This document shows positions 35,436-47,274 of a stretch of DNA of 64,000 bases, in pieces. The DNA lies in the NCBI GenBank assembly GCA_022559985.1, contig JAFJTR010000101.1:38353-102352 (forward strand), in the 5' to 3' direction. Position numbers and translations under genes: made by a program. The notes below the pieces were generated by a model. It searched no databases. It was not told the DNA's origin and saw only the letters and a list, made by a program, of their open reading frames with translations. Positions within the stretch are counted from its first letter, which is position 1, and every line of letters starts with the position of its first letter. This stretch comes from Parastagonospora avenae f. sp. tritici 18332-5 (taxonomy: Eukaryota; Ascomycota; Dothideomycetes; Pleosporales; Phaeosphaeriaceae).

Positions 35436-35895
35436 GATGATTGGGCTCAAGGCGGTGTTGCGGCGCAAGTAGAGGATTGGGGAGGATGGGCGGAGGCGGT
35501 GGGGACGACCGGTGCGGATTATGTCATTTCTGGGTTGAATGTGAGTTCTTGGTGAGTCACTCTCCGCAGATTCTTGTTGGAACCCATGCTTGAATTTGTT
35601 TGCTCGATGGCATTGTTTTGATGTGGCTGGTAAGTGGGCCGATTAGGCATCGGGCAGTGAATGGCATAGCCCCGCGCCACAACGGGCAGCGACGACCCCG
35701 CGAAAACTTGCAGCAGCGAACGGCGCACAACCCGCTCACACCCATTTCGCCAGCACCGCTCCCCCCACTGGCCTCCGCCTATATAGACACTACGAGTCGC
35801 TTCCCAGACGACCTACACACTCCACAATCGCGAATCCATTTTCCGACGCCCTGAACACCCCCGACACTACTTTTTCGCAATAAGCCCCGCACACC
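35436..35895. promoter_or_regulatory. Shared divergent promoter region, Ran-binding gene / SUP35
   Basis: 460 bases between start codons. A TATA-like CTATATAG lies at about 35779-35786, roughly 115 bases before the SUP35 ATG, followed by a C-rich leader (ACCCCCGACAC) and CACACC just before the ATG. Confidence 0.5.
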
Positions 35896-38145
35896 ATGGC
35901 TGAAAGCTGGGAAGACGAGGAGGAGCGCCTCTCACAGCAGGCCCAGGGCATGAACCTGAACAACCCAAACGCTGGCGCCTTCACCCCCGGCGCCGCATCC
36001 TTCACACCTGGCGCGCAGGCCTTCGTCCCCGGACAGGCGTTCGGCGGGTACAACCAGGGCTACGGCCAGTACCAGCAATACGGACAAGGCGGATACCAAA
36101 ACTACGGCCAGCAACAGCAGCAATACGGCTACCAGCAGGGATACCCACAGTACGGACAGCAGCAGCAGCAGCAGGGAGGCTACCCGAACTACGGACAGCA
36201 GGGCGGACAGCAGGGCTACGGCAACCAGTACGGCTACCAGCAGCAGGCCCAACAGCCCCAGCAGCAACGACAGGCTCCCGTGAAGATCGCAAAGCGAGGG
36301 GAGGCGGATCAAACCGGCGCTGAGGGTGCGCCCGCCGCAGAGCCCAAGAAGGAAGCACCAAAGGCCAAAGTGCTCTCGATTGGTGGCGATGGCGCCCCCA
36401 AGGCGAAGGTTCTGACGATTGGCGCTGACGCAACAGCCCCAAAGGTCGAGAAGGCCGGACAGGCTAAGGTTCTCTCAATTGGAACTCCAGCAGCACCGTC
36501 GGCTGCGAAGGACAACGTCGACAAGGGCGCACCAGAAGCTGGAGCCAAAGTCGCCGCCGCCAAAGCCATCGAGAAGACCGGCGAACCCACACCAGCCGCT
36601 TCCGGCCGCACGTCACCAACGCCATCATCCGGTCGCAACAGTCCTTCACGGTCGGAGAAACCAGCGGCAAAGGCGGTAGACATTGAAAAGGAGCTTGAAG
36701 ATGTTGACGAGGCGACGCTGGCCGAGATGTACGGAAAGGAGCACGTCAACATCATCTTCTTAGGTCACGTTGATGCCGGAAAGTCGACACTTGGTGGTAG
36801 CATCTTGATCAGCACGGGCATGGTCGACGAGCGAACACTGGACAAGTACAAGCGGGAAGCAAAGGACGCCGGCCGAGAGACATGGTACATTTCATGGGCG
36901 CTCGACTTGAACAAGGAGGAGCGTGCGCAGGGTAAGACCATCGAGGTCGGCCGAGGATTCTTCGAGACAGAGAAGCGCCGGTACTCCATTCTCGACGCCC
37001 CTGGTCACAAGACATACGTGCCCAACATGATTGGTGGTGCTTCACAAGCCGACGTTGGTGTTCTTGTCATCTCAGCCCGAAAGGGTGAGTACGAGACCGG
37101 TTTCGAGAAGGGTGGCCAGACTCGTGAGCACGCCATGTTGGCAAAGACACAGGGTGTGAACAAGCTCGTCATCGTTGTCAACAAGATGGATGACCCTACT
37201 GTCGAGTGGTCTGAGGAGCGATACAAGGAATGCACGTCCAAGCTCGTTCAGTTCTTGAAGGGTGTCGGGTATAACCCCAAATCCGACATCGCCATGATGC
37301 CCGTCAGCGCGCAAACTTTCACCGGTATCAAAGAGCGCGTGCCAAAGGATCTGGCACCTTGGTATGATGGTCCATCTCTTCTGGAGTACCTGGACGGTAT
37401 GCAGGCTCTTGAGCGCAAGCTGAACGCTCCGTTCATGATGCCCATCGCTGCCAAGTACAAAGACATGGGAACCATGGTGGAAGGCAAGATTGAATCTGGT
37501 GAGCAACCCTTTCCTCGAAGCACAATGAGCGGTACTAACAGTTGAAAGGTATCATCAAGAAGGAGAACAAGTACATCATGATGCCCAACCGACAGATGAT
37601 CCATATCTCCGCTCTATACGGAGAGCAAGAAGACGAAATCCCGGCCGCAACATGTGGTGACCAAGTGCGCATTCGTTTACGAGGTGTTGAAGAAGAAGAT
37701 ATTCTGCCCGGATATGTGCTTTGTTCGCCAAAGCGACCAGTCCATTGCGTTTCAACCTTCGAGGCGCAGGTTGTGCTCCTTGACCTCAAGTCCATCATGA
37801 CGGCCGGCTTCAACTGCGTGCTACACGTTCACTCAGCACAGGAAGAAGTCACCATCTCAGCATTACTGCACAAGCTCGAGAAGGGCACAGGCCGCAAGAG
37901 CAAGAAGGCTCCAGGTTTCGCGACCAAGGGCATGAGCATCATCGCACGGTTGGAAGTTACAGGGACGGCTGGATCCATTTGTGTCGAGCGATTTGAAGAC
38001 TACCCACAACTTGGAAGATTCACTCTTCGGTAAGTCTAAGGCGCGATGGCAAATGGCCAAAACATGCTAACAGATTCCCAGTGACCAAGGTCAGACCATT
38101 GCTATCGGTAAGATCACGAAGCTGATCACAGCGGAAAACGCTTAA
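35896..38145 (+). CDS. SUP35: Translation termination factor eRF3 (Sup35)
   Basis: Three exons, introns 37499-37548 and 38030-38081, give 715 aa. Residues ~17-45 hold overlapping PAM2-like poly(A)-binding-protein sites (LNNPNAGAFTPG, then SFTPG and AFVPG). Residues ~45-125 are a Gln/Tyr/Gly-rich prion-like domain with QGYGQYQQYGQ-type repeats and no Asn-rich block. A charged Ala/Pro/Lys middle region follows, with AKVLSIG or AKVLTIG three times. The GTPase begins with GHVDAGKST at residues 290-298, then GKTIEVGRGFFET, DAPGHK and NKMD. The C-terminal EF1A-like barrels include GYVLCSPKRPVHC and KGMSIIARLE. With eRF1 it ends translation on ribosomes. Confidence 0.96.
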
Positions 38146-39507
38146 GTGGAGGACGACTAAAAGTTTGAGTGAGCGAACTATTCGGATTCGTACCAGCTAG
38201 CATTTCACGGATTTATGCATCATGAAGTCTTGGTGAGGAATTTAGAGGTCTTTGCCATCGGCATCCCATATAGATCTGCGATTACATGTGTTCAAAAGAA
38301 TGGTTTTGTGTGTTTTTCTATTCCTGCGCAAATGATCAATTCTTCAAGCACAAAACTTTGTTTCACCTGTTTCGGATGCGCGATGCGAGACAAGCCTTTT
38401 AGTGCCGCAATCTACAGCAACTCTAAACGACTTTCCCGACACGGAAGGTCTTGGACATGCCCTTGTCCCCTACAAATCTTAATCAGGCTCCCCCTCTCTG
38501 CGACGGAATGCGACCTTTGGATCAAACGGCAGCATTGGTATACGCGAGATGATAAGTTCTGGTTTTCTGCCGTCGCTGGTGTACGTCCGCTTACTTGGGG
38601 GGGTTCTGACTTACGGCGGCTCAGTGGATGCAATCGCTGCGACTCTTTAATAGCGATGTCGAGCAGCTGCAAGCGCACAAGAGGAGTCTTACTCCACCCA
38701 CTCTCGCCAAGAAGCTCGATAATTCCATGCTCATTTAATCAAAGACCGTACCTCTTATCTCGAATCTCCTCCGCAAACGAGTTCGGCAGGAGGGCCTTAG
38801 GACCAACGTCGATTCGGATTCAGAACGCCACGAATGTAACATGGGTGGTTCGACATTCTTTGAGAGAAGTGAGTTGCAGTAAAGCTGTTGCCTGATAACA
38901 CGACAGTGAAATCAATCGCTGAAGTCAAGTAGGTAACCAGACATCTGCCTTCAAGATGCAAGCCACTGTAATTTACGATAAATGTAATGAAAGCTTCAAT
39001 ACAAATCACTGCGTTCGGGGGAACCGTGGTTCGCCATATGCAGGTTTCAGCAAACGCGCAGAGTTGTACGTAAGACGAGCCTCATGTAATATGGTCAGCG
39101 AGTCTCGCGTCACCTGCGGCCGGTCAGCATGCGAGATGGTACCTTGGCGCCACCTACAACACCGCTCATCTCATTTTTCGAAGGATCTTGCGAGCCTCTC
39201 CCCACTCTTCTTTCGGCACGCGGTGAACCTTGTTCAAGGCGTGCTAGGTCGTACGTTCCAAGTGTCATCCTGTTGTGCAACATACAGTTGAAGGTTGAGT
39301 ATCTTTTCCGAATCCGGGCGAACTTCGTCTTACGGGAGACGCATGGAGTCGCGGACAGGTCGAGTGTGTCAGCAGGCTTAGGATCCATCTATTAATACCA
39401 AGAAATTGACAATTGAGGCTCGAGATCATACTTTTCCCTACGCCAGGTCGTCCGAGCACATTTCGTACTGTTCACCATCAATCTCTCATTCCACTCACCC
39501 GTTCAAA
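38146..39507. other. SUP35 3' flank and intergenic region with a P450 relic
   Basis: 1.36 kb. The plus-strand 226-aa frame at 38215-38895 is not supported as a gene: its complement carries recognisable P450 sequence (listed separately). The remaining DNA shows no family resemblance. A 34-residue leader upstream of 39508 is in frame with the next gene but lacks any recognisable feature. Confidence 0.5.
38612..38740 (-). pseudogene. Cytochrome P450 relic (K-helix fragment)
   Basis: Read on the minus strand, this gives IIELLGESGWSKTPLVRLQL followed by LLDIAIKESQRLHPLS, matching the region leading to and including the P450 K helix (ExxR is ESQR). It ends in a possible GTAAGT donor at ~38615. The DNA on both sides has stops in all frames that would be needed, no I helix, and no clear Cys-heme loop, although 38400-38560 may hold diverged remains. 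It is therefore a fragment of a lost gene, not part of SUP35. I do not know the P450 family. Confidence 0.5.
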
Positions 39508-41353
39508 ATGGCGACATATCTTTTTCCAGCCGGTAAACATGCCAGAATCTCTTCAAGTGCACCTCACAAACCGTCTGCTATTCCCAGACACTTGTTCAAC
39601 ATCGTCCGTGGAGGCAACGACGCCATCGATGCGTTGCAGCTATTCCTGAAACTTCTTCGCGAAAATGAGTTCGACATAAACTCTCCCGGATACATGGCAT
39701 TTGATGCTCACGTGGGTGACACAGCCTGCCAACTTCGAGCATGTATGCTACTCGAAATCTTCAACAGATACCGACAGCATGTCTCGTCTACCACCGAAGT
39801 TCGCTTCATCGAGCAAACAATCGACCATTTGAAGAGGGTTGTAGACAATGCTCACACATTTTGCAAAGAGGTCTGTAACATTGGCATGTCAAAGAATGGT
39901 CCAGCAGCGCTTGGAATGTCGAAGCAAGGCATGAGCATCGATGAGATTCTACGAAAAATTGGGTGGACTGAGCCAAGAAAATCAGACCGCACCCAAGAGA
40001 TTTCGAATCCTGCTCTGATCGTATCTGTCGCCAGCAGTGTTACTAGCCCTTCTATCAGTCAGGCTAGTGTGAGCAGAATCAGTGTCGGCAGTACAAACAC
40101 AAGTGCTTCCAATGCAGCCTCTATCTCACAAATCGACCCAATCGACCTGGAAGAAGAACAGGCAGAAGTTCCGTCCGTTGTTTATGCCCAGGCTACTTCA
40201 GATTACTGGGAGCCCTGGGACTGGCACCAAGTCGTGCATTTCCTGGTCTACTCATACGTCTTATCCAAGTACAAACACTTCACCATACGGGCTCATGTGT
40301 ATGGTGCAAATATCAACCCTCAATCTGCCTTCGACTGCAGCAACCAGCTACTGGATGGCAAATTTCCCCATCCATGTCAGCCACCCACAAAGAAGCCCAT
40401 CGAGCTAGAGTTTGCAACTCTGCAAAGCTACCTCTCAGACTGCAGTTGTGCTTGGCTGAGCTCTACCGCCCGGGTATTTTCGCCCGACCGACAACTGATG
40501 ACCAGGTACGTTGAGCCAAGAACGCCAAAATGATACACACAGGCTGAAACTATGCAACAGCCTCCTCGAGAAGTCCAAAAGAACCAGTGCCAAAGGCGTG
40601 AGCTCAGTCTCTTCTTACATTGGCTATCTCGTTCTTCGCGAGCTTTGGGCCCAAACGTCCCCTCCAGTGCTGATAGTTTCAAGGCGTCACTGTTCGCGCG
40701 GTAGGTAACTGACTATCCTCTGACAGACAAGTAACTGACAGCCATCAGGGTTCCATAAAAACATATTCCGAGCTTCAATCTGCGTCTCAGACGTCAAACA
40801 CCGCCAGAATATGGAGTCCGTCATTCGTGAGAACATTTCTTGGGATTTGACCCATGTCACTGGTGCCGAGCTGGACGAACTTCGCCACTCAAGCCGCCCA
40901 CACATTGTTATAAGTGGTAACAGCCTCGATGGCGAGACTGCCGAGTACATGAAGCGGCTTCCCACCACCAGACTTCATGACGACGACACCTGCGAGGACA
41001 ATGCGCAGCACTGCAAAGACCTTCTCGCAAGCGACCAAGACCGGAACGTTCTTGCGATATTCGCAGACCACCGCCATTATGGTTTCGCTCTCTTGGGCCA
41101 AGAAGGCCAGCGCAGTGAAGACGCGGTGGTTCAAGGCATCATGGACGATGCCACACCTGGACTCTCCCAACAATTGCGAGCATCGAAGGAAGAAGCTAGA
41201 GAGCTGGGTACAGGTCCTACCATGAAGCTGTTCATGTGGCAGCATGTTGTTCTTGAATCTCCTGGAAGATATCTGCAACTTCTGTACGAGCACGACAGGC
41301 CGATCTTGGTTGGAGCACCGATTCTGAAGCAGGAACTTATTGGGTTTAGATAG
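39508..41353 (+). CDS. Uncharacterised protein, 586 aa
   Basis: I do not recognise this protein. Three exons, introns 40506-40542 (only 37 nt) and 40701-40748, join in frame. The start at 39508 (MATYLFPAGKHARISS) has AAAATGG context; an in-frame ATG at 39406 would add 34 residues. The N-terminal half is helical (LFNIVRGGNDAIDALQLFLK, RFIEQTIDHLKRVVDNAHTF). A Ser-rich stretch at ~170-210 precedes an acidic patch (DLEEEQAEVP) and a mixed domain with WEPWDWHQVVHFLVYSYVLS. The last exon is charged and ends in LLYEHDRPILVGAPILKQEL. No signal peptide, membrane segment or catalytic motif is evident. If intron 1 is not real the protein would stop at 40533. Confidence 0.6.
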
Positions 41354-41443
41354 AATGGCGAGTTGACTATTTTCGTAAACAATCAACACTTTTCCACGAA
41401 AAAAATAACCATAAGTACTGGTCGATTCTGCGCACACAAGTGC

Positions 41444-41815
41444 TTAAGTTGAGATGGGGTTCCATATGATGAGCCTGTGGTCCTGCTGTGAAGATGGTAG
41501 GGCTTGAGTTGCGTTTGATGGGTTTGGGGAGTGGTCACCGCTGCGAACAGCAAGCGTCGTTCGAAAGCGTCTGACAACACGCAGCGCCTTCGACATGTCC
41601 TCCGCAGTCGCAACAGCCCGAATGCTATTGGGGCTATCTGACCATTTTGCATGCTCACATAGCATTCTGAGACTCTTGCCATCCATTTGCATATGTGTGA
41701 TTGTACTCAGCTCCTGAACCGCCTGCTACCAAACACTATCATACGCGTAGCCTTGGACCGCGGGCTGGACAGAGAGCCATGGTTCCAACATCTCTGCTGG
41801 CGTAATAGTGATCAT
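41444..41815 (-). pseudogene. FAD-linked oxidase (berberine-bridge type) relic
   Basis: On the minus strand this reads from a possible ATG at 41815 through MLEPWLSVQPAVQGYAYDSV, an in-frame TAG, then MLCEHAKWSDSPNSIRAVAT, AEDMSKALRVVRRFRTTLAV and VRSGDHSPNPSNA, ending at 41444. The pattern AVRSGGHSPNPG marks the FAD-binding domain of fungal FAD-linked oxidoreductases; here Gly is replaced by Asp (RSGDH). Only the first ~130 residues of a ~500-residue enzyme remain, so it is a truncated, broken copy. Such oxidases are common in secondary-metabolite clusters, and an O-methyltransferase and P450 follow within 6 kb. Confidence 0.6.
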
Positions 41816-43282
41816 AGCTCAATGCTCAACACATTTCTAGCTCCTTGGGCCTGATGTATAAGCTCATGAAATAACCAACTAGAGGCCTTTTGTTAGGAAT
41901 AAATTGGGTCGTTGAGGTCCGCATACACCACACCTACGAGAGACGGCGACATCGGTTACGACTTCCGAATGCAACCGAGCACATTGACTCCACAGTAACT
42001 GCTTCAGGCCCCCCCGCGCAACAGAGAACGCGAGATCAGGAAATGTCAGGTCACCCCTCCTCGTATTGGACTACACCGCAAGCCTTAACACGAGGCCCCG
42101 CATCGAATCGCCTGCCGAGTCGGCGCCCCTGCGTAGGCCACCCGAAAGTTGACTTCTCGATTAGGGGATATACAGCGGCGATTGTACACGAGCTATGACG
42201 GCCAAGGCGTCGTAGTGCGCAAACAGGGGTGAGTAAGATGATGACAGCAAAAATTCAACACTGTTTGGTTCTTGCTTCCGTCTAACTTACAGGTGAGATC
42301 GCCGTCTTCAGTCAAGGATTGACATGCAATTCTCGGTGTGAGTCTTCCTGAAGCTGACGCACGAGCTTAATTAGCGGGGTCCTTGGAGTCATTGGAAAGC
42401 GGATAAACCCGAGAACTTCGAAGGTTGACGTGTGATTAAAGCTGACGTACAAGCAAGAACCGGGCATACAGACAAAGCGCTACACCGTGTGGTAGAGCGT
42501 AAGCATAGGGCTCACGGAAGTCGTTCCGAAAAAGGGGTTCAAACAAGCGCGCCATGCGTCTGAGTGAGCACGGAAGGATTACAGTACCTAGGCGGCACGG
42601 CAGCACGGCAGTACCCACGTGTAGCGGAGTTCGCCTCGCCCTGCAGGGCCGCGACTAGTCTACTGCACACTGCACCGACACACTTCACCGTGAGCAACTA
42701 GGCCGCAATTACTTGTGTAAGCTTAACATATGCAGTCAGCCGCGACTTCACAAATGCCGAGGGCGAACTCTGTTCCGTACAACGCAAGTAAGGCGGATGG
42801 TAATATTGTCATCGCCAAATTTGCGGCTTAGCTTCAGGACGAAGGCCTCACGTTCCTGTGCATGGCGCATGGCGCACACGTGACGGCCGCACCAATGAAC
42901 GCATCTGCCACTGGCACGTTGTCTCTTACTTTGATAATCAGACATGTGCAGTCATCGACGCGGGGAAGGAGAGGATGAAGGGCATGTTCGGTAAGCTGAA
43001 GCAAAGGTACCTGGAATTGAAGAGTCCGGTCACTTCCGAGTAGAGCGTTGAGAGGATCCTGGGAGTCGTGAAGAACTCCAAGCTTGAGCGAAGTGGTCAA
43101 TTCTTTAGCTACTATAGCAATACCACAGAATGGTTGAAGATACAATGCAAAGTGAAATGTTGCTTATGAATTTAGCCGGAATGAGCATGTGCAGACCAGG
43201 GCATCCTTAAAGTTTTTGGAATTACTATTTTTGCCCTGTCCTACAGCAGCTGTACATATTGCTCATACTTCAGATACCTGTC
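41816..43282. other. Intergenic region, no gene recognised
   Basis: 1.47 kb between the oxidase relic and the methyltransferase 3' end. Small frames at 42748-42945 and 42834-43145 (minus) and 42858-43043 (plus) overlap and have no family resemblance. It could hold more remains of a decayed cluster, but I cannot name any. Confidence 0.4.
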
Positions 43283-44735
43283 TTAACAGAGCTTCCGGCA
43301 TTCTATGATGACCAAGGGCCCCATGTTCCTCCAGAAGTGTACCACTTCCAGCCCCGCTTGCTGAACCAGCTCTACGTACTGAGCCTGCGTACGCTGTCGT
43401 GCGTTAAGACAAGCCAAGACCTGCAAGTCCAGGCGGCTTGTGTGTGCGGCACCCCAGTTGGCAAGGAGCGGCTCGGGTGCTGCGAAGTCGTCTTTGGCAG
43501 AACCCGTCACAACGTTCGCGGTTGGAGGAAGTCGATACGACGGGAAAATAACATGCTCGCAGATGAGCAGCTTCGTGGAGGAGGTCATCTTGGATGCGGT
43601 ATTTGCCAAGATCTTAACACACTCAGCGTCAGGCCAGTCATGAATGACATGGCGCATGAAATATATGTTGGCCTCTTCAGTCTGCGGGGTGAAGAAATCA
43701 TGGACGGCAAATTTGACACGGCCGTCATGAACAGCTTCTGGGCACTCTTTGTTCCATACCTGTAGGGAAAGTTAGCATTGTTATTCTACGCCAGGCTCGA
43801 GTGAGTTGAAATGACATACTCTTTCAAAGTTGGGTCGGGTATCAGGTATGTCTTGAACGACAAGTGTCAGGTTCTTGAATGCCTTGATGACGGGCATAGT
43901 TCCGCCACCGGCTCCACCACCGATGTCAACAATCTTAGCGTTGCCTTCCATTGCCCACGGATATACACCAAGGAACTCGTCATTGTTGACATTAGTCCCA
44001 CTGGCAAAAGCCACCTTTGTGCGCTTTCCAATATCCGGCTCAACCTCGGAAAGGTATTGAAAGATTTTCAAGTCGGTGCCGTAGGCAAGATTGAAGGCCG
44101 TCTTGTCCGGAGCGTCCGATTTCCGAAACTTAGGAAGCGTCAAGGCATCCCAAGCCCTGCAGGAGCTCTTGCGAACCAAATCGAGGCAATGAGCAACATG
44201 CGCTCGCTTTCCCTCTTCACGGAGCATTCCGGACAAGGACGTGTTTGCAAAGACATCCGGAGAGACCTCGCGAAAGACGTGACTGTTACAGAGGTTGCGC
44301 ATGTACCGAGCCAGTTTGTCACTCTCAATGTCTGCCTTGATGGCAACCTTGTCGATGTGCATCTCCGTGTCCCCAATGATGTTCGCGACGTTGGCCTCGA
44401 CACAGACGAGAAGGGCGGTGCCATCATGAAACTAGGCATCTGGTCAGCACTGGAACAACGAGTGGCTTGAGGTCCTGCCTTACACCCATGAAGATGTCAT
44501 TCAGAAAAGTGTGCGGATCGGTAAGTGCACGTAGCATTTTTGAAGAGCTCGATATTATCTTCAATGCCTTTCGGACTTCGATATCAATCGACTGATGAAC
44601 CGGATGCAATTCAAGGGCGCTCAAAGAGAAGGGTGTCTCCTGGAGTTTGTTTTCGTTCTTCTGCAGAACATCAATTGAGGCATTGATCAAGTCGCGGAGC
44701 TGCTCCAGGGGAGCCAACAGACTCATTTTGGCCAT
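43283..44735 (-). CDS. SAM-dependent O-methyltransferase (COMT type)
   Basis: Three exons, introns 44432-44483 and 43760-43819, all phase 0, give 446 aa. The N-terminal ~170 residues form the helical/winged-helix dimerisation part (LARYMRNLCNSHVFREVSPD). The catalytic Rossmann domain has the SAM-binding loop IVDIGGGAGGG, the acidic VVQDIPDTRPNF strand, and FMRHVIHDWPD with the catalytic-base His of plant COMT-like enzymes. RPNF continues after the second intron into VWNKECPEAVHDGRVKFAVH. Fungal members methylate hydroxyls of polyketides and other aromatics, as in the aflatoxin pathway enzymes. It is divergent from a P450 with 785 bases between starts, which suggests joint control. The substrate is unknown. 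Confidence 0.9.
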
Positions 44736-45520
44736 TGTATGACTTTCGAAGAGGTAACGAGATCGAAGACGTCGAAGCGTCTGGGAGTGCTAATGAGAGC
44801 GTTTTTGATCCTACTCAAAACTGTACCTTGCACTGCATTGGACACTCACACATACAATATGGTTTATTTTGATTGATGCTGACGTAAGTTCGTCTGCCCG
44901 AAAATTTGTATCCTACCTGGATGGAGACTTTCTGAGGTCGAATGCAACACCCCGCAGTCTCACGCCGCAATCTGCAGAGTCGTATCGGAAGGATGCGAAA
45001 TAAGCTCCATCTGACATAATCAAGGCTTCAACATATGATGACTCAATGCACTTCGTGCATAAAAGTTACGTATCATCCATGTTGCACAATTCAGAGGCTG
45101 AGAGTCAGCTTCACTTACCAGAAGCAATGCATTGTTGGATTCTTCCAAGTTGGGTGCTGTGCAGCCATCTACCTGATGTGGTCTTACTTAGCGCCAAGAG
45201 ATGCACCGGGATCCGAGCCGTTTATGCCACCCGGCGGGCTCGCATGTTGTGGACTCAAGAAGCGGTGTTTCCATGCGGTCAGATCCGAGTTGCGCTCCAG
45301 CGCTACAATGTCCAGTCAGCGAAGGGTAATGTAAAGTACGAGTTCCTGCTTACACCATATATTACGACAACTCACTTGTTATATCATTCCACCATAGCCA
45401 TGGCTCAACTGATCTCATTGAATCTTTATTGCGAGGCTTTGGGCATCTTGTGTCCTGAAATCCGAACTTTTCACCGCACCACGCTTCTCTCTCTCGAATC
45501 GCGATTCTTGCACTAGAAAG
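44736..45520. promoter_or_regulatory. Shared divergent promoter region, O-methyltransferase / P450
   Basis: 785 bases between start codons of a methyltransferase and a P450 read apart. A plus-strand frame at 45046-45516 (156 aa) covers much of it but shows no family resemblance and ends just before the P450 start; it is probably leader or chance. No palindromic site of a Zn2Cys6 regulator could be picked out by eye. Confidence 0.45.
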
Positions 45521-47274
45521 ATGGCATTCCAGATCTTCGTCCTAGGCTTCGCTCTACTTACTTTGTGCTTTCTTCTCCGGAACACATTCACTCCCGTGGT
45601 GTCGCGGCTATTGGATGTGATTAGGGCTCATCTCATTCCTAGAAATTTACTGATGTCGCTAGTGCTATCTCAGTTGGCGCTATCCTATCCGCGACACATC
45701 GGGACAACACCTTATGCCCTCAACCCCATATCGCTTTCCAAACGGCAATGGCGATATTGACAAGTTCCTTTTCGGGCCCCAAAAGAACATTGAGTGGCGC
45801 CAGAAATATGGCGGTATCTATCGCATCTGGAACGGCATGAGTCCGGAGGTGTAAGTACACCTACAACACGCAGTAAATCGTAGATCGGCGCTGAAGCTGC
45901 CTAAACAGGGTCGTAAGCACACCTTCAGCCATACGAGCCGTCTTTAAAGATTCCGATCAACACACCAAAGCCCTGAATATGGGCTCTGGCTACTTCATGT
46001 CGGAAATACTCGGTCAGTGTGTTGGACTTGTTAATGGAGATACGTGGCGACAAGTGCGAAGGAAGACCGATCCGCCTTTTACGCACGCCGCGGCGGAGAT
46101 CCTGGTCCCAAAGATGATTGACATGACGGAAGCCCATTTGGCTGCATCTTTCGCTTCGAGGTCCCCAAACAACGAGCGGATCGACCCAGTCGCTGACCTG
46201 ATCATGCTTCCATTCTTAATGATCGCCACAGTCTTTTACGGAGACTTGACTGACGGTCAAGTAAGGTGGCTGAGCGAGTGGTCTCCGAAGCGCGAGAAGC
46301 TTTTCGTATACGCGCTTGGAGGTGGACTGCCCCGCTTCTCATTCTCAAAGTATCTCCCGACGGAAGCCAACCGATTGTTGAAAGAGTGGAAGGAGGTATG
46401 GACCAAGTTCAATGTCGACGCATACAACATAGCCAAGGGTAAGAACGGAGACGTGTTATTCGCGAAGATGTGGGAGGATACCGAGACTGATGGAGGCATG
46501 ACGAGAGAGCAAGTATGGCTGCAGCTTTCCAACTGAAGATGGCGCGACGTTCGCTGATACCACACAGGTCTTGCAAACTGTTGATGAGTCTCTCTATGCA
46601 AACCTCGATGTCGGCATTGGAAGTGTCAGTTGGAATCTGGTCTTCTTGGCCTGCTATCCCGAAGTCCAAGAAGAACTAGTTCGTGAGATCCAAGATGAGA
46701 CCGCAAGGCAAGGGTGGGAAGCCTACGTGCAACGAAGTGACACATTGCTGGAAGCATGCATCTGTGAATCGTTGAGATTGAGGCCGATCGCGGGTGAGCG
46801 GTCCTCACCGATCTGCCACAGTGTCTCTGCTGACAGAACATTGCAGCATTCTCAGTTCCTCAATGTGCACCAACTGACAGAGTTGCCGATGGCTATGTAA
46901 TACCAGCGGGAGTGAGTCGCCATACATCCCTCGTGATAACGATGCTAATCCTTTCCTCGAAGACGAATGTGGCTGTAGATATCTACAGCTTGAACCAGCG
47001 CAACCCATTCTGGGGTGCCGATCCACTAGTCTACCGACCCCATCGCTTCATGGGACTAAAGGCATTGCAAGTTCGATACAACTTCTCGCGCTTCGGCTTT
47101 GGTCCGCGCCAATGTATGGGTAAGTATATGGCACTGCCAATGGTTCGGATCATTGTAGCAAAGGTCGTAGCTGGACATCAGCTGAGCTTGAAGGGAGGCT
47201 ATGAGGAAGTCATGAAAAACTCTCGGGGCCTTGGAACACATCCAAATGTGAAGTTACAATGCGTGCGCCGATAA
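45521..47274 (+). CDS. Cytochrome P450 monooxygenase
   Basis: Six exons, introns 45617-45662, 45851-45908, 46513-46567, 46794-46846 and 46912-46962, give 496 aa. The first intron has a weak GTGATT donor but is needed to join the N-terminal membrane anchor (FVLGFALLTLCFLL) to STPYRFPNGNGDIDKFLFGP. The oxygen-binding I helix reads YANLDVGIGSVSWNLVFLA, lacking the usual AGxDT. The K helix is ESLRLRP, the PERF-like region YRPHRFMG, and the heme loop FGFGPRQCMG with the ligand Cys. It should sit on the ER membrane and needs a P450 reductase. Family number is not assigned. It pairs with the divergent O-methyltransferase, pointing to tailoring of a small molecule. Confidence 0.88.

Noticed and set aside
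38215..38895. 226-aa plus-strand ORF after SUP35
   Set aside because: No family resemblance, and the opposite strand carries P450 signature sequence.
45046..45516. 156-aa ORF before the P450
   Set aside because: No recognisable domain and it occupies the shared promoter region; treated as leader or chance.
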